From: Aureococcus anophagefferens
Taxonomy: Eukaryota > Sar > Pelagophyceae > Pelagomonadales > Pelagomonadaceae
NCBI RefSeq assembly: GCF_000186865.1
Contig: NW_008705566.1
Coordinates: 281,945-345,944 of the forward strand
Direction of reading: 5' to 3'
Length of the DNA stretch: 64,000 nt
A model generated the notes under the pieces. That model was not told the origin of the DNA. It ran no database searches and saw only the letters and a list, made by a program, of their open reading frames with translations. Of this stretch, positions 20,685 through 30,059 are shown one piece after another. The position numbers and the translations under genes are program-made. How positions within the stretch are numbered: position 1 is the stretch's first letter; each line of letters starts with the position of its first letter.

Positions 20685-22904
20685 TTACAGGTGGCCGTCG
20701 GTGACGCACCGCCGCTCCGAGGCGACGCGGGACGGCCAGTCGCGCGCGTCGAGCTTGTTGGGCTGGACGATCATCTGGACCCACTCCTTGGACGTGGCCT
20801 TGAGGTAGGACGGCGTCGAGCTGACCTCGGAGCTCACCTCCTTGGCGAGGAGGATGGCCTTGGCCTTGTAGATGGGCCCCTCGGCGTAGATCTTCGCCGC
20901 GTCGCCCTTGTACTCGTGGAAGCACTTGACGGAGAGGTAGGCGCCGACGCAGCTGCCGAAGCACGTCATCCCGGCGGCGACGAGGAACCCCGTCGCCGTG
21001 AACTCCTTCCACCAGGGCACGCGCGGGAGCTTCTCGTCCGTCGGGTTCTGCGTCGGCGCGCCGCTCGGCGGCGGCGTCGTCACGGCGACGTCGTAGGTCG
21101 CCTCGCCCAGGGCGTCGTAGGACTGGTTCGCCAGGATCTCGGCGTCGGCGTAGACGGCCGTGCCGTTGCCGGCGAGGAGGCCGCCCAGGAACGAGCCGTC
21201 GTCGAGCGCCGCCCGGAGCGCGGCGACGCTGTCGTCGACGAGGACGTCCGCGGCCGCGGCCGTCGACGCCGCGTCGTCGTGGAGGTACTCCACGTAAAAG
21301 TCGACGCGCGTCGCGTTCCGCGCCGTCGTCGGCGGGCTCGACGGCGCGAACGTCGGCGCGAAGCGCGTCGTCGGGCCGGGCGTCGGCCGGAACGTCGGCG
21401 AGACGGACGGCCGCGGCGTCGACGACGGCGCCCAGGTGTGCCACTGGCGGTGCGTGAGGCGGCGCGCGTACGTCGGGCGCACGGGGCTCGCGACGACGTC
21501 GCCGACGGCGGACCGGTCGTCGACGCCGGGCAGCGCGGCGACGACGGCGTCGGCGAACGCGCGCCGCGCGTAGCGGTCGCCGTTGAAGGCGCCGGCGTCG
21601 AGGAACGCGAAGACGACGGACAGCGCGACGTCGACGACGGCGCGGCTGCGCGTCGGCGAGAAGGTCCGGCTCGGCACGGGCGTCGCGGTCGGCATGGGGC
21701 TCGGCGCCGGCGTCGGCAGCTCCGTCGGCGGCGGCGACGGCGGCCCCGTCGGCGCGTAGGTCGGGGGCGCGGGCGCGGCCGTCGGCGTCGGCGTCGGGAT
21801 CGCCGTCGGCACGGACGTCGGCAGGAGCGTCGGCGGCACGGACGGCCGCGGCGTGACCGACGGCGGGCCCGTGGGCAGCGGCAGCGGGCAGCCCGACGGC
21901 GGCGACGTCGGCGTCTCCGACGGCGCGGACGTCGGCACGCGCGACGGCGCGGGCGTCGGCAGCTCCGAGGGCGTGCCGCTCGGCGGCGGCGAGATCGTCG
22001 GGACCGGCGAGATCGTCGGCAGCGGCGACGGCGCGGGCGACGGCTCGATCGAGGGCAGGGGCGTCGGCGCGGACGTGGGCGTCGACGTCGGGACGGCGCT
22101 CGGGAGCGGGCTCGGCGACGGCGTCGGCAGCTCCGAGGGCGGGGACGACGGCGCCGGGAACGGCATCGCCGTCGGCGCGGGCGTCGGCAGACCCGACGGC
22201 GCGGGCGTCGGCAGTTCGCTGGGCGCCGCCGTCGGCAGGGGCGAGATCGTCGGGAGGGGCGAGGCCGAGGGCGCGGCGGACGGCACGGCCGTCGTCGGCT
22301 TTCCGCTGGGCCGCTCGGACGGCGGCGCCGTCGGGACGCTCGTCGGCACGGCCGTGGGCGCGGCCGTGGGCGGATCCGACGGCGGGGCCGAGGGCGGCGC
22401 CGTCGGGACGCTCGTCGGCGCGGACGTCGGCGGCGACGTGGGCATGGCCGTGGGCTCGCCCGTCGGCTCCGGCGACGGCGCGGCCGTCGGCGGGATCTTC
22501 GTCGGCGCCCAGGTCTCGTACGTCGGCGCCGGCGTCGGCACCTTCGTCGTCGGCGGGTCCGACGGCTGCGGGAACGTCGGGTAGTAGCTCGGCGCCGCCG
22601 ACGGCGCCGGCGTCGGGTTCGTGTCGAAGGGCGCGTTCGTGGGCGCCGGCGTCGCGTACGTGGGAAAAAACGTCGGCAGCACGGACAGCGTCGGCGTCAG
22701 CGTCGGGAAGAGGGTCGGCTGCGGCGTCGCGTAGCTTGGGCTGAACGTCGGCGCCGTCGGCACGGGCGTCGCGTACGTCGGAAAAAAGGTGTCGTAGGTC
22801 GGGCAGGACGTCGGCGTCGCCGTGGGCACGGCCGTCGGCACGGCCGTCGGCGCGTCCGTGGCGGCGGCGGCGAGCGCCAACGCCACGACGCGGTGCAGCA
22901 GCAT
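20685..22904 (-). CDS. PT-repeat cell-surface protein with one TM helix
   Basis: 739 residues. A signal peptide (MLLHRVVALALAAAA) opens into about 400 residues of PT/PS-rich repeats (APTAVPTAVPT, PTPAPS), typical of heavily O-glycosylated extracellular stalks. An ordered ~150-residue region follows (DVALSVVFAFLDAGAFNGDRY...). The single TM helix (TGFLVAAGMTCFGSCVGAYLS) is near residue 630, with a ~90-residue cytoplasmic tail. Plausibly a cell-surface or wall-associated protein; the ligand is unknown. A second PT-rich gene lies at 48745-50477. Repeat slippage during assembly is possible. Confidence 0.8.
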   Translation of the reverse strand: MLLHRVVALALAAAATDAPTAVPTAVPTATPTSCPTYDTFFPTYATPVPTAPTFSPSYATPQPTLFPTLTPTLSVLPTFFPTYATPAPTNAPFDTNPTPAPSAAPSYYPTFPQPSDPPTTKVPTPAPTYETWAPTKIPPTAAPSPEPTGEPTAMPTSPPTSAPTSVPTAPPSAPPSDPPTAAPTAVPTSVPTAPPSERPSGKPTTAVPSAAPSASPLPTISPLPTAAPSELPTPAPSGLPTPAPTAMPFPAPSSPPSELPTPSPSPLPSAVPTSTPTSAPTPLPSIEPSPAPSPLPTISPVPTISPPPSGTPSELPTPAPSRVPTSAPSETPTSPPSGCPLPLPTGPPSVTPRPSVPPTLLPTSVPTAIPTPTPTAAPAPPTYAPTGPPSPPPTELPTPAPSPMPTATPVPSRTFSPTRSRAVVDVALSVVFAFLDAGAFNGDRYARRAFADAVVAALPGVDDRSAVGDVVASPVRPTYARRLTHRQWHTWAPSSTPRPSVSPTFRPTPGPTTRFAPTFAPSSPPTTARNATRVDFYVEYLHDDAASTAAAADVLVDDSVAALRAALDDGSFLGGLLAGNGTAVYADAEILANQSYDALGEATYDVAVTTPPPSGAPTQNPTDEKLPRVPWWKEFTATGFLVAAGMTCFGSCVGAYLSVKCFHEYKGDAAKIYAEGPIYKAKAILLAKEVSSEVSSTPSYLKATSKEWVQMIVQPNKLDARDWPSRVASERRCVTDGHL

Positions 22905-23036
22905 GGGTCACCTCCACGCTCGAGGCGACCTTCGATGGAGCCGCGCGCGGGGCTCCCCGAGGGCAGCCCCCATCAGCGCTGTTGAGAGATCCGTGACTTC
23001 AAGGACACAAGCTGCCGCAAAGCTGCCCCAAACACA

Positions 23037-23543
23037 ATGGCCGAGGCCCTCCTCCAATCCCTCCCGCCCGACGCGGAATCGCACCAGCACTGCAAGGCCT
23101 ACGAGCTCGAGATCGCCGAGGCGCGCAAGGAGCTCGACGCTCGGCGCCAGCGCGCCCTCCTCGCCGTCGCCTGCGCCCTGGGCGACGCCGAGGCCGGCGA
23201 GAATGCGCCGCCTCCCGGGGAAGGGCAGGCGACGCGGGCCCTCGAGGTCGCGCTCGCCGCCGAGGCGGCGTCGCCGAGCCTCGAGCCCGTCGACGAGGCA
23301 TTGAGAGTCGCCGCTGCGCGCATGCTCCGCGCGCGCCGCGCGGCGCTCGCGGGCGAGGCCGCCGCGCCGCCACCCGACGCCGCCGCGCCGTCGAGCCTCC
23401 TGCCCGTGTTCACCGCCGCGGACGCGCCGGAGACCCTCGACGCCGCCGCGGTGGCGGCGACGAACGGCCACGTCCGCGCGGTCCTCGGCGCGAATCTCGG
23501 CGCGATCGCGCCCGCACGCGCGGAGGCCGCGCCGCCGGCCTAA
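23037..23543 (+). CDS. small Ala/Glu-rich hypothetical protein
   Basis: 168 residues, not recognised. The N-terminal ~60 residues are strongly helical (AYELEIAEARKELDARRQRALLAVA), the rest is Ala-rich. No signal peptide or TM helix. Its ATG is 132 bp from that of the divergent PT protein and its stop is 12 bp from the stop of the convergent FN3 gene, so it occupies a normal gene slot. Confidence 0.55.
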   Translation: MAEALLQSLPPDAESHQHCKAYELEIAEARKELDARRQRALLAVACALGDAEAGENAPPPGEGQATRALEVALAAEAASPSLEPVDEALRVAAARMLRARRAALAGEAAAPPPDAAAPSSLLPVFTAADAPETLDAAAVAATNGHVRAVLGANLGAIAPARAEAAPPA

Positions 23544-23555
23544 AAAGAAATGTCG

Positions 23556-24209
23556 CTACGGCGTTAGGAACGCGTGGATGCGCCGCAGGAGGTCCGAGGA
23601 GATGTCGGCGCCGAGGCGGTTCGACACCGCGCCGAGGGCGAGCACCTCCGTCCGCGAGTCCGCGCGGCGCGCCTTCTTGTGCCGCCAGGCCTCGAACCAG
23701 CTCGGCACCTGGCCCGTGCACCGCAGCACGGGCGACAGGCCCCAGCCGCTCGGCGGCGCCCGCCGCCGCGCGCGCGCGCGGTAGCCCGCGTTCGGCCGGA
23801 GGTCGTCGACGCGGTAGGACCGGTCGGCGCAACCGGTGGCGACGGGTCGCCACGCGGGCACGTCGGACGTCGCCTCGCAGATCTCGACGTCGTAGGTCGC
23901 CCGCGCGGCTCCGAGCGCCGCGTCGACGCCGAGGACGAGCGACGTCGTCGTCCGCGACACGAGCGAGATGACCGGCGGCCGCGGCCCGCAGGCGTCCGCG
24001 GCGTCGTCGCTCGCCGTCCGCGCCGGGTCCGCGTCGGCGTCGTCGTCGGGCCCCACGGCGGCGGCCTCGATGGCGTGCTCGAGCATCCGCTGCCAGAGGC
24101 AGGCGGCGTTGGCCTCGACATTCTGCTGCTGCTCCGGCGCTGTCGTCGCCGACGACGACGGCGGCGGTCGGCCGCCGTCGGCCTCGTCCGCGGACGCGCC
24201 GTTCCCCAT
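23556..24209 (-). CDS. fibronectin-III domain protein, possible N-myristoylation
   Basis: 217 residues from ATG 24209. MGNGASADEA is a good N-myristoylation signal, suggesting attachment to the cytoplasmic face of a membrane. Residues about 80-165 form an FN3-type domain (PPVISLVSRTTTSLVLGVD..., ATYDVEICE, YRVDDLRPNAGYRARARR), usually a binding module. The C-terminus LGADISSDLLRRIHAFLTP resembles the start of an F-box helix but is too short to call. No intron is needed. Confidence 0.6.
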   Translation of the reverse strand: MGNGASADEADGGRPPPSSSATTAPEQQQNVEANAACLWQRMLEHAIEAAAVGPDDDADADPARTASDDAADACGPRPPVISLVSRTTTSLVLGVDAALGAARATYDVEICEATSDVPAWRPVATGCADRSYRVDDLRPNAGYRARARRRAPPSGWGLSPVLRCTGQVPSWFEAWRHKKARRADSRTEVLALGAVSNRLGADISSDLLRRIHAFLTP

Positions 24210-24467
24210 GTACCGCCGCGGACCAGGCGCCGCTGCCACTCCGCGGGGAGGAGCAGCTCTGCGGCGCTAACCCCAAACGGACGGATTTTCCCCCGGACTG
24301 AGTCCTGGACTGCTCACTGGCAGTTCCATGGCCACAGGCATGGCCACCCAGGCCTCCACCCGGGTCCGACTCGGCCCCGCGAGTGGCCCACGCCGCGCAC
24401 CGGCCTCGAAAACGAAGGGTGCGTTAGGCGGGCGCGAAGGGTCGTTCGCTGCGCGGCGCCGGGCGCT

Positions 24468-25781
24468 TCAGAGCGTGTTCGACGTGAACGCGTTGATCAT
24501 GGCGAGCGCGGCCTCGGGTTGGTCCATGGGCACCATGTGGCCGGCGTCGATGACGCGGAGGAAGGAGAACATGTCCGTCTTGCGGAGCTCGCCGGCCTTC
24601 TTGCCCGCGACGTCCCAGTCGGCGACCGGCGCGGCGTTGAAGGCGTCCTTGCCCGACCAGGGGAGCGCGAGCGTCCAGGCCTGGTTGCCGAGCCAGTTGC
24701 AGATGTAGTCCTGGTCGCCGGCGTAGATGAGGTAGCGGATGCCGTCCTCGATGAGGTCCGGGATGAGCTGCTGGTACTCCTTCATGTAGTCGCCCGCGAG
24801 CTCGAAGCCCATGGTCACGGCGCGGTTGCAGTCGGACCACTTGGCCGCCTTGGGCACGTTGAGCGCCGCGCGGACGTCGTCGCGCTTCAGGTAGGTCGCG
24901 ACGTTGGAGAAGTCGTAGCAGAGCGGCGGGACCTCGCACTTCTCGCGCATGTCGTAGGGGTTCATGCCCGTCGCCGTGTACGGGATCTCGAGCGCGATCT
25001 CGCAGCCCTCGAGGGCGGGGAGGCACGCGCCGTAGGTGTGGTTCTTGTTGCACTGCTTGATGGCGGCGACGCAGGGCGGCGTCGCCGCGACCATGGCCGC
25101 GTGGACGACCGTGCCGACGGCGGCCTCGTGGTCGTTCGTCGAGACGATCATGTCCTTGTAGTACTCGTACTGGATCTCCGGGTCCGTGAGGCCGTTGCCG
25201 ATGGCGACGCCCGTGAGCTTGATCTTCGCCGCGTCGGCGGCCTTGTTGTGGAGCCAGACGCCGTGCGCGACCGCGGGCACGTAGTGGCCCGCGTACGACT
25301 CGCCGCTGATGAAGAAGTCGTTGTCCGCGTAGGCCGGGTGGCCCGCGAAGAACTGGACGAGGAAGTCGACCATGTCCGCGGCGACGCCGACCTCGTCGTG
25401 GTCGTAGCCCGTGCCGTAGGAGAAGCCCGTGCCCGTGGGCTGGTCGATGTAGAGCACGTTCGCGTTCGAGTTCCACGAGTGCGCGTTCTTCGTCGTGGCG
25501 CTGCCGTCGGCGTTGACCTTGCAGGGGCCATTCTCGCCGAACAGTGCCACCTCGGACGAGCAGCCGGGCCCGCCCGTCATCCAGAGCACGACGGGGTCCG
25601 TGCTCGGCGCGGACCGCGACTCGAAGAACCAGTAGAAGTAGTTCTTGCTCTTGCCCGTCGTCAGCTTGTAGTAGCCCGCGAATTGCTTCACGTCGTCGCA
25701 GAGCGTCGTGTTCGTCGTCTCGTCGAGGAACCCCGACGCCGCCGCGGCGGCGGCGAGCGAGAGGAGCTTAATGGCCATCAT
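24468..25781 (-). CDS. serine carboxypeptidase (peptidase family S10)
   Basis: 437 residues with signal peptide (MMAIKLLSLAAAAAASG). Family marks are WMTGGPGCSSE (oxyanion region), nucleophile Ser in GESYAGHYVP, Asp in AGDQDYICNWLGNQ and His in IDAGHMVPMDQP. It cleaves C-terminal residues from peptides at acid pH in vacuole/lysosome or outside the cell. Length is close to typical S10 enzymes. Cys pairs in the insert (PPCVAAIKQC, CLPALEGC) fit the usual disulfides. Single exon, start chosen as the first of two adjacent Met codons. Confidence 0.95.
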   Translation of the reverse strand: MMAIKLLSLAAAAAASGFLDETTNTTLCDDVKQFAGYYKLTTGKSKNYFYWFFESRSAPSTDPVVLWMTGGPGCSSEVALFGENGPCKVNADGSATTKNAHSWNSNANVLYIDQPTGTGFSYGTGYDHDEVGVAADMVDFLVQFFAGHPAYADNDFFISGESYAGHYVPAVAHGVWLHNKAADAAKIKLTGVAIGNGLTDPEIQYEYYKDMIVSTNDHEAAVGTVVHAAMVAATPPCVAAIKQCNKNHTYGACLPALEGCEIALEIPYTATGMNPYDMREKCEVPPLCYDFSNVATYLKRDDVRAALNVPKAAKWSDCNRAVTMGFELAGDYMKEYQQLIPDLIEDGIRYLIYAGDQDYICNWLGNQAWTLALPWSGKDAFNAAPVADWDVAGKKAGELRKTDMFSFLRVIDAGHMVPMDQPEAALAMINAFTSNTL

Positions 25782-25859
25782 GGTGTTCAGAGCTTATGGC
25801 AATTCTGTCCAATCGCCGACCTCCTCAACGAAGCAAGTTGAACCACGTGATGCCTTTTG

Positions 25860-26906
25860 TTACCCCGCCCCCCGCGCGTCGACGAGGGCCCGGTCGTAGG
25901 CCCGGCGGTCGTCGGCGTTGGCCAGGGTCGAGTAGGCCTCCTTGACGCGGAGGAACTGGGCGTTCGCCGACGCGTCCTTGTTCTTGTCCGGGTGCAGCTT
26001 CAGCGCGAGGTCGACGTAGGCGCGCTTGATCTCGGCGCGCTCCGCGTGGATCTTGACGCCCAGGACGTCGTAGAGCGTCGTCTTCCGCGCCGACTTGGCC
26101 GGCGGCCGCCGCGCGGCCGCGCGCGGGCTCGCGTCCCGCCGCGACGGCCGCGGCGGCTTCGCGTCCGGCGGCCGGTCCGCGGCGGGCGGCGGCCCCTCCC
26201 ACTTGGCGTGGGCCCGCTCGCCGCGCACCTTCTCGGCCTCCGCGGCCGCGGGGCGGTTCTTCGGGGGCGGGATCTGGTGGGGCCCGCCCGCGGCGCCGCG
26301 CGGCGCGGCCGCGCGCGGGCTCTTGATCGACGGGAAGGTCGTCCGCGGCGACGGCCGCGCCGCGGGCGCCGCGCGCACGGTCTCGCCGGCGTTGTGCCGC
26401 CGCCACCAGTCCTCGGCGGCGTCGTAGGACGCGTCGTCATCGTCGCCGTCGCCGTCGCTCCACTCGTCGCTCCGGTCGTCGACGTCGCCGAAGGAGAAGT
26501 CGCGCCCGCGGCCGGCCCAGGCGGGCTCGTCCTCGACGTCCGCCAGCGCGTCGCGGAAGGCCCGGCGCGCCGCGCTCGCGGCGCGGGCGACGCCGCCGAC
26601 GCCGCGCGCGGACGCGACGGAGCTCGTCCAGACGCCGCGCGCGGCCTCGGCCGCGCGCGGGCTCGCGCGCGTCGGCGAGTCGCGGTCCGCGCCGTGGTCC
26701 CGCAGCATGGCGTCGAAGAGCATCTCCGTCCGCGCCAGGTCCTTCTTCGACATGCGCGGCGCCGTCGTCCGCAGGGGCGTGAAGGACGCGCGGGACCCGT
26801 AGCCGCTGCTCAGCTTCTTCTCCGGCTCCGGCGGCGGCGGCGCCGAGATGCGCTTCTTCTGCGACGGCCGGAACGGCCGCTCGGGCGGCGCGGAGAGGCG
26901 GTGCAT
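25860..26906 (-). CDS. J-domain protein with C-terminal DnaJ module
   Basis: 348 residues. A ~265-residue disordered region rich in Ala/Pro/Arg/Ser with an acidic patch (SDGDGDDDDASYD) precedes a J domain at about residues 275-340: TLYDVLGVKIHAERAEIKRAY, then LKLHPDKNKD with the HPD motif. It would recruit and stimulate an Hsp70. A C-terminal J domain after a long disordered region is less common than the N-terminal form. It is divergent from the SAM-like gene, 190 bp between starts. Confidence 0.85.
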   Translation of the reverse strand: MHRLSAPPERPFRPSQKKRISAPPPPEPEKKLSSGYGSRASFTPLRTTAPRMSKKDLARTEMLFDAMLRDHGADRDSPTRASPRAAEAARGVWTSSVASARGVGGVARAASAARRAFRDALADVEDEPAWAGRGRDFSFGDVDDRSDEWSDGDGDDDDASYDAAEDWWRRHNAGETVRAAPAARPSPRTTFPSIKSPRAAAPRGAAGGPHQIPPPKNRPAAAEAEKVRGERAHAKWEGPPPAADRPPDAKPPRPSRRDASPRAAARRPPAKSARKTTLYDVLGVKIHAERAEIKRAYVDLALKLHPDKNKDASANAQFLRVKEAYSTLANADDRRAYDRALVDARGAG

Positions 26907-27096
26907 TCAGGGCAGCCTCTGTGCTATCTCATCGTTATCCTCATCATCGACACGACGGCAAGAGTGCCGCATCGTATACATATCCACTGGACGCTGCCCC
27001 GACATTTTGTCGATCGCGCGGCTGGTGCCGGAACAAGGGGGCCCCCGTCGCGTCGCCCGTCCGCCGCCTTCGCCCGCGCCGGCGCGCCCGGGCCGC

Positions 27097-28035
27097 ATGG
27101 GCAGCGCCCTCCAGGGCGCCCGCACGGGCGCCGTGGCGCCGCACGGCGCGCCGGGCGTGTCGCCGCGCACGGAGAAGCAGAGCGGGGGCCGCACGTCCCC
27201 GGGCAGCCTCGGCGGGGCCGTGCGCTGCGGGAGCGCGTCGAGCTCCCTCCCCGCGCGGCGCGGCACGCCGGCGTCCATCGCCGAGCGGACGCTCGAGGAG
27301 ATGGGCCCCGCCGAGGTCGCCGCGTGGCTCCGCAACCGCGCCTTGCCCGCGAACGTCGAGGTCGACGAGCTCGCGAGCTCCCTCGAGTCGCGGGGCGTGC
27401 GCGGGGACCAGCTCGCGGACTACACGAACCGCGAGCTGCGCGACGTCGTCGGCATCAAGCAGCTCGCCTGGCGCAAGGCGCTCCTGCGGACCGTGCAGGC
27501 CGAGCGCGCGCGCGAGCGCGCGGCCGCGGCGCTCCGGGCCCTCGAGCCGGAGAACGACCCGAGCGCCATGAGCCTCAGCGGGTCCTTCACCTTCTCCTTC
27601 GCGGCGATGAAGCGCCAGGCCGCCGAGCAGCGCACGACCCAGTCCTTCACCGTCCGCAAGACGTCGAATCAGCTCGCGCCGCTCTCCGACGAGAGCGACG
27701 CGGCGGCGCCGGCCGACGACAAGGGCGACGCGAGCCGCATGACCTGGCCCCTGCCCCGGCGCAGCCGCCCGACGCGCTGGCGCCGGTCGCCGTCGCCGAG
27801 CCCGGACCCCGCGGCCGACGGCGCGCCCGAGCCCAAGGCGCGGCGGAGCTTCTTCCGCCGCGCGTCGCCCCAGCCGGCGACGGCCCAGGTCGCCGCCGCC
27901 GTCGTCGAGCCCCACTCGCCCACGGCCGTCGCCGTCGCGCCCGCGGAGTCGACCACGGGCGAGCCCACGCTCGACCACGACACGCCCCGCGAGGTCGAGC
28001 CCGAGCCCGAGCCGCGACGACGCCGGCTCTTCTGA
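27097..28035 (+). CDS. SAM-like domain protein
   Basis: 312 residues. Residues about 70-135 (EMGPAEVAAWLRNRAL, then SLESRGVRGDQLADYTNREL and VVGIKQLAWRKALLRTVQ) have the sterile-alpha-motif pattern of a five-helix protein-interaction domain, including the WL and L-x-D-L-x-x-xGI features. The flanks are low-complexity, with Ser/Pro/Arg regions and an acidic C-terminus ending EPRRRRLF. MGSALQ at the start could be myristoylated. Reading frame is open further upstream, but 27097 is the best ATG. Partner unknown. Confidence 0.65.
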   Translation: MGSALQGARTGAVAPHGAPGVSPRTEKQSGGRTSPGSLGGAVRCGSASSSLPARRGTPASIAERTLEEMGPAEVAAWLRNRALPANVEVDELASSLESRGVRGDQLADYTNRELRDVVGIKQLAWRKALLRTVQAERARERAAAALRALEPENDPSAMSLSGSFTFSFAAMKRQAAEQRTTQSFTVRKTSNQLAPLSDESDAAAPADDKGDASRMTWPLPRRSRPTRWRRSPSPSPDPAADGAPEPKARRSFFRRASPQPATAQVAAAVVEPHSPTAVAVAPAESTTGEPTLDHDTPREVEPEPEPRRRRLF

Positions 28036-28189
28036 CACGTAAGGGCGCATATGCTCGTGTGTTTTGCGCTGATGTGCGTACCTCTGCCTCGAGCGGCGCG
28101 CTTCGAACGGCGCGCCGGCGCGTCGCGCAGCGCCCGGCGTGGGAGAGCATGGGCAGCCCATTCTTGGGCTGCCGCCTTGCAAGAGCTCC

Positions 28190-29948
28190 ATGAGCAGCTT
28201 CGGCAAAACAAAACGCGTCGCGCTGCCGGACCTGCCGTGCGCGGCGCTGCTGTCCACGCGGGAGAAGCACGCCGGCGAGCGGCGCGTGCGCTACGAGCTC
28301 GACAACGGCGGCGAGGCGGCCATCGACTTCTGCCTCGACCTCGGCGGCAGCGCCAACGCGCGCGTCGTCGGCGCGGAGGGCCTCGCCATGCGCGCGCGCG
28401 CCGCGCCGTTCGCGACGACGCGCCTCGGCGTCGCCGCGCCCGTCGACGCGTCGAAGCGCCTCGAGCTGCGGCACCGCGTCGACTTCGAGGCGCGGCGCGT
28501 CGGCCCCGCGGGCGCCGCCTGGCGCCGCTGCGACGCGCCGCTGGAGGACGGCCCCGCGCGCCAGGGCGCCGCGGACGACTGCTGGCTCCTGGCGGCGCTG
28601 CTGGCGCTGCCCCGGGACCCGGCGCGCGTCCGCGAGGAACGAGCCCCCGGCGGCGGGCGCCGGTTCCGCGCGCGGCTCTTCGCCGCGGGCCTCGAAACGA
28701 GCGTCTTCCTCGACGACGCCTTCCCCTCCGTCGCCGACGGCCCGGCCTTCGCGCGCGGCGCCCTGGCGCCGCGGCTCCTCGAGAAGGCCTGCGCGATCGA
28801 GCGCGGCGGCTTCGACGGGCTCTCGAGCGGGCTCCCGGCCGACGCGCTCCACGACCTCGCGGGCGCGCCCGTCGACGTCGCGCGGCCCGGCGAGGGCGAG
28901 CCGCTGCCCTGGGCCGACCTCGTCGCCGGGGCCCGCGAGGGCCGCGCCGTCGTCGCGGCGACGCGCGCGGAAACGTCGACGCTCGCCGCGGCGCACGCCT
29001 ACGCCGTCGCGGACGCGCGGACCGTCGACGGCGCGCGCTACGTGCTGCTGCGGGACCCCCGCGGGGGCGCGGCCGTGTCCGCCGCGGGCGCGGCCCTCGA
29101 CGGCGACGACGCCCTCGCGCCGGGCGAGGCCTGGGTCACATTCGAGGACTTCGCCGGCGACGTATCGGCGCTCGCCGCCGCGCGGCTCCGGTCGCCGCGG
29201 GGCTGCCCCTGGCGCGCGGCGCGCGTCGGCGTCGCCGTCCCGGCGCCCGCGCGCGCGCTCCGCGTCGTCCTCGACCGCCCGGCGGCGGTCGTCGCGGCCG
29301 CGCATCAGGCGGACCGGCCGTACGCGGACGTCGGCGTCGCGATCGTCTCGCGAGAGGGCGTCGTCGTCGCGGCGTCGGGCGCGAGCTGCGGCCGCCAGGT
29401 GGCCCTCGAGGCCGCGCTCGGGCCGGGGACGTACGAGGTCGTCGCGACGGGCGGGCGCTTCCGCGCCGCCGCCGTCGGCCTCACGCTCCACTGCGAGCGC
29501 GGGGCGCCGGACGTCGTCCCCGCGGCGGCCGACGCCCTCGAGGCCGCGCGGACGGGCGCGGCGCGCGTCGCGGGCGCGCCGACGGACCTCGGCCGCGGCG
29601 CGGTCCTCCACGTCTGCCGCCGGCGCGACGGCGTCGAGACGGCCGTCGCTCGCCCGCGTCTGCGACCCCCTTGTGCTAGACGTCGCTCCCCTCCCGCCAC
29701 CACGTCCCAGCGCTCCTTCGAAACTCGTCGCGTCGCAGGTCGAGAACCGCGCGACCGCGGCGACGCTGGTCTTCGCGATGGACGCGTCCGCGTCGGAGAA
29801 CGCGCGGACCGCCGGGGCTGCGGTCGTCGAGGTCCCGCCGGGCGCGACGGCGCCGAGCCTGGCCCTCGCGCCGGCGGACGCGGCGCGGCCCCTCGTCTTC
29901 GAGGGCGCCTGGACGTGCGAGTGGCGCGAGCGCGAGAGCCCCGGGTAA
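28190..29948 (+). CDS. calpain-like cysteine protease homologue, one intron
   Basis: CDS joins 28190-29632 and 29739-29948, 550 residues. The calpain core is visible: QGAADDCWLLAALLAL (active-site Cys region), AHAYAVADA (His) and VLLRDPRGGAAV. The last normally reads RNPWG with the catalytic Asn; here it is Asp, so activity is uncertain. One or two C2-like beta-rich domains follow (WRAARVGVAVPAPARALRVVLDRPAA and the region over the intron). Calpains cleave cytosolic proteins in response to Ca2+. The 106 bp GT-AG intron begins with GTCGAGA and the same seven bases follow its acceptor. Confidence 0.75.
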
Positions 29949-30059
29949 GACTCGGGCGATGTTCTTCTGGCGGTACTCAAAGATGCAGCGACGTTACGTA
30001 GGGAAGGCCGCGCGAAGGAGGCCGGGGGGTCGGGAGGCCGGCGCGGCGGCGCCGCGGCC

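Noticed and set aside
19513..22917. Leftward 1134-codon open frame overlapping SLX1 and the PT protein
   Set aside because: It is Arg/Ala/Asp/Val-rich text with no domains, a GC-rich shadow of the PT repeats in the correct leftward frame and of SLX1 on the plus strand.
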